Source of the DNA: Neoceratodus forsteri
Lineage: Eukaryota > Chordata > Ceratodontiformes > Ceratodontidae
Length of the DNA: 64,000 nucleotides
Reading direction: 5' to 3'
Assembly: GCA_016271365.2 (NCBI GenBank)
Contig: CM057452.1
Span: 827,296,001 to 827,360,000, forward strand
A model generated the notes under the pieces. The model did not search any database and had not been told where the DNA came from. It was given only the letters and a program-made list of their open reading frames with translations. Both the position numbers and the translations under genes were made by a program. The first letter of the stretch is position 1, and the number at the start of each line of letters is the position of its first letter. Shown here in pieces: positions 11,641 to 22,646 of this stretch.

Positions 11641-13086
11641 TTGTTGCTCACCCTCGATGAGGTAATTCATCTATTAACAAAAATCCTAAACCTCTCTCTC
11701 AGCTGTGTAAAATTCCCAGACCTATGGAAAACAGTCACTGTGACACCCATCCATAAAAATGGGGACAAAATGATTCACTCAAATTATTGCCCTATCTCCA
11801 TACTGCCCCCACTCTCTAAGGCACTTGAGCGCATCATGGCTGATCAACTTACCGACCACTTGGATAAATACAATATACCTTGTCCACAACAACACTGTCC
11901 GGAAAGGTCACAGCACCACCACAGCCCTTCTTGAGTTCACTGGAGCTTTGCACAAATCCCTTGACAATGGCCTTCTCACAGGGCCGTTTCATCGACCTCT
12001 CCAAGGCCTTCATACAGTACACCATGGACTATTAATACACCAACTACTGAATGCAGGGTATCACCTGACTCTTCTCTCTGGTTTAAAAGCTACTTAGAAA
12101 ACCAGTCACAGAGAGTAAAAATTGTGGACGCTCTTTCTAACACCCTGCCTGTTCGCTCGGGTGTCCCACAGGGATCCATACTGGGACCCCTCCTTTTTAG
12201 CCTTTTCTTAAACTCCCTCCCTTACCACTGCTCTGAGCACATCATACTATATGCCGATGATGCTGTTGTATTCTCCACTCACAAAGATCCTGCAACTCTT
12301 CAACACAACCTTCAACTTGGTTTCAGTACTGTAGAGACATGGTTTCTTAATCATAAACTGGTCCTCAATGACAAGAAAACCAAATCTATGCTCTTCTGCA
12401 GCTCTCATAACCCACACAGCTACACCACTTGGCTATCTCCACCACCCAGAGGAACACTCTAGATCAGGTGGGGTCCTTCAAATACTTAGGGATACAGCTT
12501 GACCCTAATCTCTCCTATGGACTTCATGTAGATAATGTAGCTAGAGCTGCTAATACACGGCTTGGTCTCCTCTACAAACACAGACCACACCTCACTCCAG
12601 AAGCTTTGAAGGTTGCAGTCCTGAGCTCTGTGATCTCTGTAATAGACTATGGTCTCATCATTTATGGCTCGGCCACAACCACAATCCTTAGATGCCTCTC
12701 AACTGCCTTAAATAAAGCATGTCAGCTCATCACTGGTGCTTAGCATCTCACCCACACATGTGACCTGTACGCTCAGACTGGCTGGCTCCAACTATCAAAC
12801 CACCTGCTCCATGGTGACAAAAATCTACCTTGGCCTTGCACCTTCTGGGGTCTCAACTCTGTTACAACACCGAATTAACAAAAGGTGCCTTAGGAGATCC
12901 ACGCTACAGCTACTGAAAGTCCCCCACTGTCACACTTCACAGGGACAACGCTCTTTTGCTTATCGAGTGCCACTCTGGTTTAATGGCCTCAGCCCAACCA
13001 TCTCATCTGCCCCAACTATTGGTATGTTTAAAACTAGGCTCTGGGACTATCTCACTACCAACAGCTCTTGTGATTGCCCAACTTAA
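11641..13086 (+). pseudogene. LINE-X ORF2 reverse transcriptase and C-terminal segment
   Basis: Successive frames carry RT motifs in order: VTPIHKNGDK and NYCPIS (fingers, 11737-11800), FIDLSKAF (motif A with the catalytic Asp, about 11988-12012), SGVPQGSILGPLLFSLFLN (motif B, 12157-12213), ILYADDAVVF (motif C with the catalytic Asp pair, 12244-12275) and KTKSMLF (12379-12400). The C-terminal part runs 12429-12743 (FKYLGIQLDP, YGLIIYGSAT) and 12736-13086 (a non-coding-like tail with FAYRVPLWFNGL). Motif residues survive, but at least three frame changes separate the blocks, so no full-length protein can be made. Confidence 0.85.
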
Positions 13087-13494
13087 CCTTGTTTCTCCAC
13101 TTTCCTTTCTGCTCTAGTTGTCCCCCCCCCCACTGGATTCTACCTCACATCTTGGTATACCCAATGCTGCACTTTTCACCCTCTTGCCATCCTTCCTACA
13201 TTCCTTCTCCCCCTACCCTCTTCCCTCTCCCTATGACTCTGGCACTTTATCTGTTGTCTGTTTTCTCTGACAAATGCCGCTGGCTGCCTTGTTACAATGC
13301 TACCCTTGAACTGTATTAATCTGTACTCTGTTTGCAATGTCCACATTGTTGTAATGCCTGTCTTGATGTTCCCCGTAATTTGTATTTCTCTGATGTGGAA
13401 CCTTTGTAAAAGAGCCATGGCTCAAAGGTATTTGTAATCCTAGACTTGATAAATAAATAAATAAATAAATAAATACCTGAGCTACCAACAGAAC

Positions 13495-13693
13495 ATGCAG
13501 ATTGATCTCGGTTTAACATCTCATCTGAAAGATGACACCTCAGGAGTGCAGGACCCCCCCTCCATGCTGCACTATTGTGTGACTACTGGGATTTTAACCC
13601 AAGTACCTGGTGTGGGGATGGAACCCACAGCATTCTGATCTACCAGCCCCAGTGGCAAGTGAGCAACCAGCTGAGATAGTGACACTGGCAAAC
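13495..13693 (-). mobile_element. Pol III-type SINE, minus orientation
   Basis: On the minus strand the segment reads a tRNA-like head with box B 'gggttccatccccacacc' (complement of 13605-13630) and ends in 'gaggtgtcatctttcagatgagatgttaaacc' (complement of 13510-13545). That 3' word occurs in widespread vertebrate SINEs. It abuts the LINE-X tail at the left. It is interrupted on its right by a second SINE whose target duplication begins at 13681. Confidence 0.6.
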
Positions 13694-14285
13694 TTTTTTT
13701 TCATACATTCTTTTTCCCTCCTGCTCGTCAGCTGCCGAGGCATCTCTTGGGCATAGACCATCATGACCTCACCTCCACTGCCCACCTGAACCCCTCTCAT
13801 GACTAAGGAATTGGGTGCTGGGTCCACCCATTCCTGCTTGACCCATACGGGAGGAGAGGGGACCACAGGGAGTCAAGTCAGGGTCAGGGCCAGCATTGGG
13901 CATGAGAGCTTGGCCACTGGAGTCTCACCATTGCCTCCCCGGAAGCCAGGGTATTTACTTCCTGTTTTGCCCCCTTGGGCACAGACATGCACTGACATCC
14001 AGTGTGCGATGGGTGCACTTCCGCATCCATGTGCAGGACATCCATCGACACCACCTATCCCTTGTATGTGTCTCCACTGCTGCGATGCCCCTAGCCTCTG
14101 CTGGGAGATGCCTTAGTTGTGGAGTGTACCATCCTCCCTCCCCAGGAGAAGAGAGCAGTCCCTGGACGCTTGATCCTCCTCCCTGACTGACTCATGGTGA
14201 CCTGAGTCCACTCCCAAATCTGGGTTGCAGGCATGGATTGAGGTGTGGCATCCAGTGCCTCAACCCCCAGTGCCAAAAGACCGGC
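13694..14285 (-). mobile_element. SINE-R: unnamed tRNA-like SINE with 13-bp target duplication
   Basis: The element is flanked by a perfect direct repeat GACACTGGCAAAC (13681-13693 and 14286-14298). Its left end is a T run, the complement of an A tail. Its right end, read antisense, is a head '..ctgggggttgaggcactggatgccacacc' with box-A-like spacing. Two other copies share the head: 34095-34395 ('ctggtggtgctgagggttaaggcactgg') and 40660-41070 ('ccggtggtgaagagggttgaggcactgg'). The 592-bp size is long for a SINE. The frames shared between copies (VEALDATP..) follow DNA similarity and I do not take them as coding. Confidence 0.65.
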
Positions 14286-14298
14286 GACACTGGCAAAC

Positions 14299-14723
14299 GT
14301 AAATTGCAAATGCAACTATAAGGACAATTCTCTGCCTTTTTTCCTTAGTACATTTGCACTCCTCTCAGCTGGCCTCTTTCTGATGTATGCAACAAACATT
14401 TACTGCTGGATAGGTACTTTTGATGTCACATTACAAGATAGCATATTATAGCTCATGAGGAAACTGTACCAAAATATAAGGCATTTGCCTGTGACTGATG
14501 AGATTTAGTGTTGTCCCTCCTACCTTAACCTGGTTCCAGAATCCATCTCCCCCTAGTACAGAGACTTTTCTTGTTTATGGTTGAAGGCTTGCTAAGGCCC
14601 TTTGATCCTCATCCCTTCTGCATAAGATGGAAACATAATGCTTTGTTCACATTTCCACAGTTTCTGGAACTAGGCTATCCAGAAGTACTGTTTTAGCACT
14701 GAAGGAATTTATAATTCAAATTA
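14299..14723. other. No gene recognised
   Basis: Unassigned sequence between SINE-R and CR1-A. No motif is supported. Confidence 0.4.
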
Positions 14724-15256
14724 AACATAGAAAGATAGAAGATGTCAGAAGAAAAGGACACCTATGTCGACCTAGTCTGCTCTAAAATTCCTTATCTCCT
14801 GTGTTACCACAGACCCTACTTGATTTCTGGCCTTATCCCCCCTTGCTCTGCTATTAATGTTCCCTTGTGTCTATCTCATGCATGTTTGAATCCTGTTACC
14901 ATTTTGGTACCCACCACCTCTGCCGGGAGTTTGTTCCAGACATCCTCCACCCTTTTGGTGGAGAAGAACTTCCTTACATCCCCTCTGAGCCCCCCAGCTT
15001 CAAATCATGGCCCCTTGTCATTGAGCATCACTTTCTCTGTAAAATGCTACCGTCATGTACCTTATTAATATCTTTGAGGTATTTGAATGTTTTCTATCAT
15101 GTCTCCCCATTCCCATCTATCCTCTAGAGAGTACATGTTTAAATCCTTTAGTCTTTCTTCATAGGGCTTCTGAAGCAGTCCCTACACCATTTTGGTTGCT
15201 CTTCTCTGTACCATCTCTAGCCTATCTATGTATTTCCTGAGATGCGGCCTCCAGAG

Positions 15257-16043
15257 CTAGACACAGTACCCCAGGTGTGGCCTCACCATTGATTTATGCA
15301 GGGGTACCACCACCTCTCTCTTTCTACTGGTGATACCCCTCCCTATGCACCCCAGCATTCTACTAGCCCTACCTACTGCCTTATCACACTGCTTTTCTAC
15401 CTTCTGGTCATCAGATATGATGACCCTCAGGTCCCTTTCCTGTTTTGTTGTTGACATCTCTGCCCCTCCCAATCAGTACATTGCCCATTTGTTCCTGTGC
15501 CCCATGTGCATAATTTGACACTTTTTATATTGAACCCCAGTTGTCATACCTTTGACAATTCTTTCAGTCTTTTCAGGTCTTCCCTCATGTTTTCTACCCC
15601 CCCGGGTGTGTCCACTCTGTTGCTAATTTTTATATCATCTGCGAACAGGCACATTTTCCCTTTCTGCCCTTCTGAAATGTCACTAATGAAAGCATTGAAG
15701 AGGACTGGTCCCAAACTGGCCCCTGTGGCACCCTGTTGGTTATTGTGCCTTCTTCCATGTGAACGCCATTTACCATCACCCTCTAGCTTCTGTTACCCAG
15801 CCAACTTTGTACCCATTTTACTACCTTTGACCCACTCCCAGGCTGCCCGGCTTGTTTATCAGACAGCTGTATGGGACAGTGTCAAAGCACTTACTGAAAT
15901 CTAAGCAGGCCACATACACTGCCTTTCCATGATCAACCTTCCTGGTCACCCAGTTGAAGAATTCAGTCAGGTTTGTCTGGCAAGATCTCCCTCTTGTGAA
16001 ACCATGCTGTCTCAGATTCTGCAATCCATTGGCCACCAAGTAT
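15257..16043 (-). pseudogene. CR1-A ORF2 reverse transcriptase relic
   Basis: Minus-strand frames carry RQHGFTRGRSCQTNLTEFFNWVT and CLDFSKCFDTVP (RT motif A, within 15821-16020). Further on, at 15257-15472, they carry KQERDLRVIISDDQKV, MLGCIGRGITSRKREVVVPL and LVRPHLGYCV. These are standard CR1 ORF2 words. The ADD-containing motif C region around 15640 is out of frame. The plus-strand frames at 14742, 15330 and 15497 are shadows. Confidence 0.8.
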
Positions 16044-16271
16044 CCCTTACAGAAATAATTATATGAAATGTTTTCATGTTGCACACACAAAACTACTTGA
16101 GTGATATGCATGCTGCAAGTATGATTTAAATGTTAAATTGGAACTGATTGCATGCATATGGCATGTGTGCAGCAAGCAGGTGTGGAAACCATGATTTTTA
16201 TGTTAAATTCGGAAAGACTGCATGCACATGACATGTGTGCAAAAAAGCACATGGTCACTGATAACTGCATA

Positions 16272-16415
16272 CGTAAAAGTCAAGTGACTTTCTCAGGAAC
16301 ACACCATACACAAGTGGGTGTTGATGAGATTCAAACCAAGGTCTTCATGCTTCCAAGTTTTCTGGCTAGTAGTTCCATTTGTTTAACCACTAAGCCATAC
16401 TCTCTGCACACATAT
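16272..16415 (-). mobile_element. MIR-like CORE-SINE fragment
   Basis: 'aagtgactttctcaggaacacacc..caagtggg', 'gagattcaaaccaaggtctt' and 'tttgtttaaccactaagccatactctctgc' follow the antisense order of MIR core, box B and box A. It is carried within the TIR transposon. Confidence 0.6.
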
Positions 16416-16721
16416 GGTTTGTTTGTACTTCAGTACATACTGTATCTGAATACATCTGCATGCATGCGGCATGCTTGTAGCCACTGTTATGCTTTTCAGT
16501 TTTCTTCTTTCCCTCATCTCATTTTCACAGTTGAACTGTAACATACATACCAATGGAAACACATGTTTTTACCACCCCCAATACACAAACTTACCCACAA
16601 AACCATTTAATTACCTCTATCTGGTCTATACTCCTACTATTTTCTCTCCATAGTTTTGACTGCTTCCACACAAACAGACTTTGAGGTGCAAACGCAAAAG
16701 TAGCAATAACTATACACACAC

Positions 16722-16748
16722 ATACGCGCACGCACACACACACACATA
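16722..16748. repeat. (CA)n microsatellite
   Basis: CA-rich run including ACACACACACACA, with a short outlier to 16780. Confidence 0.8.
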
Positions 16749-16907
16749 CCTATATGGCCAGCCCCCCCATGCACACACACTGCAGCAGATATGGCCATGC
16801 TGCTACAGACAACCCCCCAAGTATAGATATAAGTAAAAAATATCTTACTTGAGTACTAGGGAGCCAGAGGCAGGAGTCTTTAAGAGATAATGTCCATGGG
16901 TCAGAGT

Positions 16908-17123
16908 GCTGGGGCATACCCTCTGGAAATGAATGGAGTTATTTTCTATTACTATTTTATACATTATGATGGTGAGTTGGAAAATAATGAAGGCCACTGT
17001 TCTACTAACAAGGCCCTTGTCAGTCGAGCAGTGGCCTTCATTAATCTCCAACTCTCCATCAATAATGTATAAAACAGTGATTAAAAAATACTCCCATTCA
17101 TTTCAATGGTGCACACCCCTGCA
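16908..17123. repeat. Foldback/palindromic MITE, ~93-bp arms
   Basis: The left arm 16908-17000 and right arm 17029-17123 are imperfect reverse complements, separated by a ~28-base loop. Shared words include 'gaaatgaatgg', 'ttttatacatta', 'gatgg.gagttgga' and 'aatgaaggccactg'. Short frames on both strands through the arms give similar peptides (EGHCST..LVSR..AFI), which is explained by the symmetry and is not coding. No target duplication was identified. Confidence 0.75.
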
Positions 17124-19079
17124 GTCTCCTTTTTCCCTTTGTCATAATGTGCCTGAGCATGGGGATGTGGAGGTCAGCTTCATGGGTGGGGGGGATCATA
17201 AGCCTGACTATAGTGGGGCTCCAATAGTCTGTGCATACCGTACCACTCTACTGTCTGTGAATGCAAGGGACTACTCTAGAATGCCTGTAATATCTCTAAA
17301 AGGTACAACTTATTTTGTTTGATTGAAACATGATATGCATATTCAGGAAAAATTCAAATGTATAAGATTCATCTGTATATACCCGGAGCAGTGCATCAGA
17401 TTTAGGTTTAAACACACCCATTTTTTTCCTGGCTGAAGTTTTGCCCCCCTCAAAAAAAAAAGAGTACCTTGTCCTGATTTTTATCTCTGACTCCATTCCA
17501 TTCAATACCCATCCCCTATGGATCATAAAGCTGCCCAAAGGTGAAGAAACATGAAAAAGACATCAATATTTCAGTTTTTCCTCCTTCCCCAATTCCCCTG
17601 TAAAAAACAATTATTTACTTTTACTTACCTGGCTATATGGCCAGAAGCTGCAGCTTGGCATAGTGGGCCACCAGCCCAGTTTTCAGTCCGCTTCCTCTCT
17701 CTCCTTCACCAGAAGCTGGATGCTAGAATCGATCATCACAGGTCCCCAACATGGTCTGCAACCAAGTCACCTTGCCATCTGAACCCACCCAACCTGGGTT
17801 GCTTGCTTCTTCTTTTGCTGCTGCACTGCAGTGTTCAAAGCCATGAAGGCCACCCACACCATTATCACCACTGCTGCTAAGCCTAGCTTGCTGCCATGGG
17901 GGTCTGTACTGTTTCTTTTGCAAGGCAAGCCTAGTAGATTAAGTAGGTAGCCTAGTCTTGAGTTAGTTTCTAGCTCACCCTCTGACCCTTTAGCCACCAG
18001 GGGACATGGAGACTCACAAAGAGCAGAACAAAAAACAATATGCTGCCACAACACTGCTATTGAGAGTTCAGTGCTCACTGACTCCTCCAAGCTGTAGTGT
18101 GCAGTCTGTCTACTCTGTGGTGGGAAAGACAGTGTCGCACTTGCAAGGCTCATGCACTCTTTTTTGGCTGGAGCTCATTCACATCACATGGGATTGTGCC
18201 GCTGCCAATACATGGTGAGAGTGGACAACATAATACAGACACAGTCAAGTCTGGAGAGTTTCTGTAGCATGAGCACACACAGGTCAGGTGGGCACTTACT
18301 GTGCAAAAGATTAAATACAAATTTAAAGCCATTATTGTCACACTATAAGAACAATCTAGGCACAGATACGGGAAGGGGCATCTGCCCCCTGCCCTACTTA
18401 AATGACACCCCTGATTAATGGTAGAAATTAATTCTCAGGTGCTAATGCAATGGTTTCCACTGTGTTCTGAGGTACAGTATCTCCATGTTTCATGATGTGT
18501 CCTGATCATCATATGGGGTTAGTGTCCCTCATTGTCCTGTATTTTGAGTGTCCATGTCCCTCAATTCAGTGACATAATGTGAGGTATGGTGCATGCGTTC
18601 AAGACCCTACTCAGCACAAAGAGTGCTGAGCATGGCCATAGTGTATATGCTCAATACAGAATGACAAAGGAAAGTAAGTGAGATGAAGCAGCCATGGAGA
18701 AACTCATTTGTAGCACTAAATATACATAAGGGATTTGTATGGTTCAAAACCTAAAGGATAGGCTTTACAGCACAGAGGCTCCTCTTCATACATCTGGAAT
18801 GGGGAAGTTAACTGTCTATATCCTAGGCATTTAATGTAGTAAGCAAACAATACTTTGCAAATTAATGACGATTTAATGACAAAATCAAAAGCCATTAAAC
18901 AACTTGCAAAAGGATCAGAATTAATGAGGTTACCTAATTTTATGGGAATTCAAGCAAAATGTATTTTAATGACTAATTTCTAGCAGTAGTATAAGAAATA
19001 GAAATTGCTGTGTTTTTAGATGAGATGTGCACTAGTTAGCTGCTGCACACATGACAAGTGTGCAGGATGTGAACATGAT

Positions 19080-19235
19080 CAGTGGTGGAGGAGTGTACTA
19101 AAAAGTGGGGGGTCAGAATTGCATAGAATGCCCCAGCCTAGGGCACTGCTTAATTCAATGTCTGACCCTTTAGCTACAAAAGTGAGGGGTCGCCTGATCC
19201 CCCAACCCCCTTGACCCCTGACTCTGTCACCTATG
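19080..19235. mobile_element. 156-bp hAT-like MITE nested in the TIR transposon
   Basis: The segment is absent from the paralogous copy at 4760-4800, where 'gatgtgaacctgatgtgat' is continuous. Here it is flanked by AACATGAT (19072-19079) and AACCTGAT (19236-19243), an 8-bp duplication with one mismatch. The termini CAGTGGTGGAGGAG and CATAGGTGACAGAG (complement of the right end) are weak inverted repeats. An 8-bp duplication and a CA-start end fit hAT. Confidence 0.6.
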
Positions 19236-19535
19236 AACCTGATGTGATGTTCAAATGATATTCACACCAGCTTAACTGCTGCACTCATGTCAAGCTTGCA
19301 GCATGCAAACCTGTTTTGCTTTTTAGACCTGGCTCACATAGGTTCACTTTGTGTATGAGAACTGCATGCAAACATTGTACAAATAAGAATGTGGCGTGCA
19401 TTCTGCATATACACAGCACACCTATATTTCTGTAAGGGATTCTACAATCCTTTCTTTTAGAAGTGTTTCCATAACTTTGCCCACCACAGAAGTCAGGATT
19501 ACCAGTCTATAGTTCCCTGCATCTTCCCTACTGTG

Positions 19536-20059
19536 ACAAATTAAGTCGTACACTTTTACACCCAAAACAATAATTCATATTCCAGTTAATCTAACAGCAA
19601 ATCGTATTAATCTGTTCCCCTGTATTCAGATCAGCTTTCATATGGACACAAAAGCCTTTCATTATGGCAAATTGATATGCCATGATGCATCACCATCTTT
19701 TCACTAAGAAATATACTATATATACTGTATGTACAGCAAGACAGATTTTATTCTCTGTATCGCTATCTCTTGGTCTCTGATCTGCTCTGTTTTCTATTTT
19801 TTCTTGCAAGGAATATGTTTGCACGGTATGGACATGAGAAACAATACATTCTTTATGCCAATTTCTCTTTCTTTCAGCATGAAGGAAACTTTTTTTTTTT
19901 CTTTTTTTTCAGATCTGATGAATGTTGTTTTCTGACTAATTCTTTGATTGGGATGTGTTGTGTTTTATTGATACGTATATTTCTCCAGACACCCCAGTAT
20001 CTGCCCCTGCCCTGTGGTGCTCATAGATTGTGTGGAGTCATATGACCTTGACTGTGAAG
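19536..20059. other. No gene recognised
   Basis: AT-rich sequence with a T run at 19891-19910. Frames of 68-91 codons here are low complexity. Confidence 0.4.
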
Positions 20060-21280
20060 GAAACATATAGTGATCCCTTAGGTCTCACCACATTGTACTC
20101 ACAAGTCAGTCATGGGTTGCTGTACAAGTCCTTCCAGGCTTGTAGGGAGCAATGTGTAGCACTTGGGACATTTTCTCCAAGGGGCAGATGTTTCCTCTGG
20201 AATTCCTCGGGGTTTGCTTCTGTCCCCATGCTTTTGTAGTATATATGTTCCCTTGGGAGAGATTTTGCATGCTATAATCTGGGATTCCATCATGATGCAG
20301 ATGATATACCTAGTAGAACCTTTACTTCTTACTAAACCAGATAAGCTTGACAGCTGTGATAGATTGATGTTTATCTAAACAAAACACTGGATGGCTGCCA
20401 GCAGGTTGAGCGTTAATCCAGGCAAACTGAGCTGCTACTCATAGAACCAGGATCCCAGATGTCAGCAATGAAGAGGAACAATATAATCAAGCCCTCCTTG
20501 TGGTAACATCCTCAGAGCTGTAGACAAGACTACATTTCTGGGGTCATAGTGGACAGCAGTCTGCTGTTTTAACTGTAGGTGGCAACTGCTGTCGGCTGTG
20601 GATTTTTCCATTTGAGAAGTATTGTCCGGTCAAAGTGCTATCTCCAGTATGAGGGCATGGTGGCTGTGGTGCATACCTTTGTGTCTTAATGCAACACTCT
20701 GTATCTAGGGCTTTCTGGAGATTTGATGCACTCTCTCTCCCACTAGTGCAGAATACGGTGGCCATGACAAATAAGGTTCAAGCACTTTCCATCATATCAC
20801 ACCTGTGTTGTGGGATCTGCACTGGCTACCAGTTAGAAGGTCTATCAGTTTCAAGATTTGCTTGGTGGTCTTCACGGCCTTGCATGACCCGGGTCCTGGC
20901 TGCATCAAAGACCTTCTTTACCCATATACTCCACATTGCCACCTCTTCTCCACCTGGGAAAAGCCTCTGGAAGTTCCACATTTGCCTAAAATTCTCAGGA
21001 GATAGGGCCTGTGTTGTGGCAGCACCTCAGCTGTGGACCGCTCTTCCACAGTCACAGCAGCTCCTCAGCAGATGGTTTTAAGAAAGCTTTAAAGACATAT
21101 CTGTTTACCCTGGCTTTTACTGAATTATTTTATGATTTTGTCATGCTTTTACTGGTGTTGACTTTTTCATTATCTAATGATGTTATTTTTGTTATTACAG
21201 TGCTGATCTTACCTTACCTGTATGGAAAATACCCCAAGCGTTTTTTAGAGGTGGCACTATACAAAAATAAAATTACTGTA
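20060..21280 (+). mobile_element. L2 LINE, 5'-truncated copy
   Basis: At 20180-20310 the sequence reads SSGIPRGLLLSPCFCSIYVPLGEILH and then a 'gatgcagatgatatacct' word. This is the L2 RT motif B and motif C region (GVPQGSVLSPLLFNIYLRPLG, ADDTQLYL). At 20805-21005 it reads LHWLPVRRSISFKICLVVFTALHDPGP, the classic L2 C-terminal segment. The 3' end 'gaggtggcactatacaaaaataaaattac' is an L2-type tail. Frames are broken throughout, so it is an old copy. Confidence 0.8.
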
Positions 21281-22465
21281 CCTATTCTAAAAAAACATTT
21301 CTACAATATATGTACAGTAGGAAACAAAAGTTCCTTAAAAAAGAAATGCTGTAGGTATTGTTTAGGCAGCAAACTAACTTACAAGAAACAGGTGAAATAA
21401 TAGATTTTAACTGCTCTGCCAATGCCATAGTTGGATAGTTTCCTGGCAAAACATGTGTGGTGGGAGCTGATGGACAGTGATGATATCAAATAAAACATAG
21501 AATGGTTTGATTACTCATATTTTATATGCACCCATAATGTGTGATGTTTAAATAAACCCCTAGAGCTTTTCTTTCAGGGATTATGCAACATCACACACCT
21601 CAGTTGTGCATTAAATTCTCATAATGCACACTGTCCCATGTATTATTCTATATGTAATGCATAAATTACTATGAAATAAACAGTTTAGGAACTTGACTCC
21701 ATATACAGTACTTACCATCCATTAGAGTTACCTAAATCACATTATAACACTAGTTATTCTACTCTATTGGTGAATCAGCCCTTAACTCTCAGAGACTTAA
21801 GATACGGATGCCCCACGGATACCTTTTTAATGATAAGAATTAGGCACAATTCAACTTAAATTTCACATATGTATTACACTCACCCCATTTTTATTACCAT
21901 GGACCTTATTTATGAAAATTGTTGTCTTATAACATTTCTGCTCTTCTACTGTTTTCTTCATGTCATAAAAACATCAGCTAATATACAGCATTACAATCTG
22001 CTGTGGTGAGCATGATAAATCTGTTTTATAGCTAGGATTATGGCTTGCCACATAGACAAGCATTAGAAAAAGATTAGGTCTGATAGATAAATAGATTGCT
22101 GTTATGCGAATGTCCCTTATTAATTAAGAGAAAAAGGATGATAAATGCAGAAACTGTCTGAAATAGTACCTGACATGTCTAAATATAGTACAAAACCACT
22201 CCACATGGCATCAAGAACTCTTTAAGTATCTGCTGTTCCTCTTTTATTGATCCCTTACTGGAACAACAATATTTTCATACTTTTTTCATTTTCTAATTAA
22301 CACCTAAGGTCCAATAGCTTCATAAAACATGTGTTTCAAATGTTACAGTATGAATGTTTTTCCCATTTAGACTGTTTCGTCATCATTGCATTTTCTGTTG
22401 GCCACTGCCTAGCCCTGTCATCCACTTGCCTGCTTAATGAATTATTCATGTCCTGCCCACCATGA
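21281..22465. other. No gene recognised, AT-rich
   Basis: No motif, tail or inverted repeat could be supported. Confidence 0.4.
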
Positions 22466-22646
22466 CATAGAAACATAGAATTTGACAGCAGATAAGGACC
22501 GCTTGGCCCATGCAGTCTGCCCATTTCCCTACCTAATGGATAAGCTGCAGACCCTAGTTAACCAGCAGCATACTTCTTTCTACCCCACCTTCTAGAATTG
22601 CCTTATGACTGTCCCATGCATGCTTGAATTCAACCACTGTTTTTGA

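Larger units (their letters stand above)
9137..13475 (+). mobile_element. LINE-X, nearly complete but decayed (CR1/L2/Rex1-like group)
   Basis: In order the copy holds a duplicated leader (9137-9758), an unassigned 5' segment (9776-10183), an APE-type endonuclease (10193-10920), a linker, reverse transcriptase (about 11641-12460), a C-terminal segment (12429-13086), a 3' UTR, and a TAAA tail at 13448-13475. ORF2 is broken by several stops and frameshifts. The 3' UTR word 'gatgtggaacctttgtaaaagagcc' is shared with the copy at 1-962, which defines the family. The clade is not certain: RT words such as GVPQGSILGPLLFSLFLN resemble the L2/Rex1 side of the CR1 group. Confidence 0.85.
16044..19438. 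mobile_element. 3.4-kb TIR DNA transposon with AT target duplication
   Basis: The ends are exact inverted repeats: CCCTTACAGAAATA at 16044-16057 and its complement ending at 19438. Both sides are flanked by AT (16042-16043 and 19439-19440). Excision with one AT exactly restores the interrupted CR1-A sequence. Both ends have ~60-bp subterminal repeats: 'tgcatgcatatggcatgtgtgcagcaagcaggtgtg' type at 16140-16250, and the 'accagcttaactgctgcac' type at 19020-19310. The interior holds a MIR-like fragment (16272-16415), a foldback (16908-17123) and a nested MITE (19080-19235). No transposase was recognised; the 109- and 128-codon frames at 17551 and 17767 show no known domain. A 2-bp AT duplication with TIRs would fit ISL2EU-type elements, but that assignment is tentative. 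Confidence 0.85.
14724..19535 (-). mobile_element. CR1-A LINE copy, split by a DNA transposon
   Basis: The 3' end is at the left, with CR1 tail words in antisense ('acatagaaagatagaagatgtcagaagaaaaggacacctatg'). ORF2 relics run rightward to 16043, where the sequence stops mid-gene at 'ccattggccaccaagtat'. It resumes exactly at 19439 with 'attctacaatcctttcttttagaagtgtttcc' and runs to about 19535. Removing 16044-19438 plus one AT restores colinearity with the other CR1 copies at 23780 and 29200. The right (5') end is truncated in the RT region. Confidence 0.8.

Noticed and set aside
17551..18153. Possible transposase in the 3.4-kb TIR element (109- and 128-codon frames)
   Set aside because: No DDE, zinc-finger or helix-turn-helix words are visible, and the two overlap on opposite strands.
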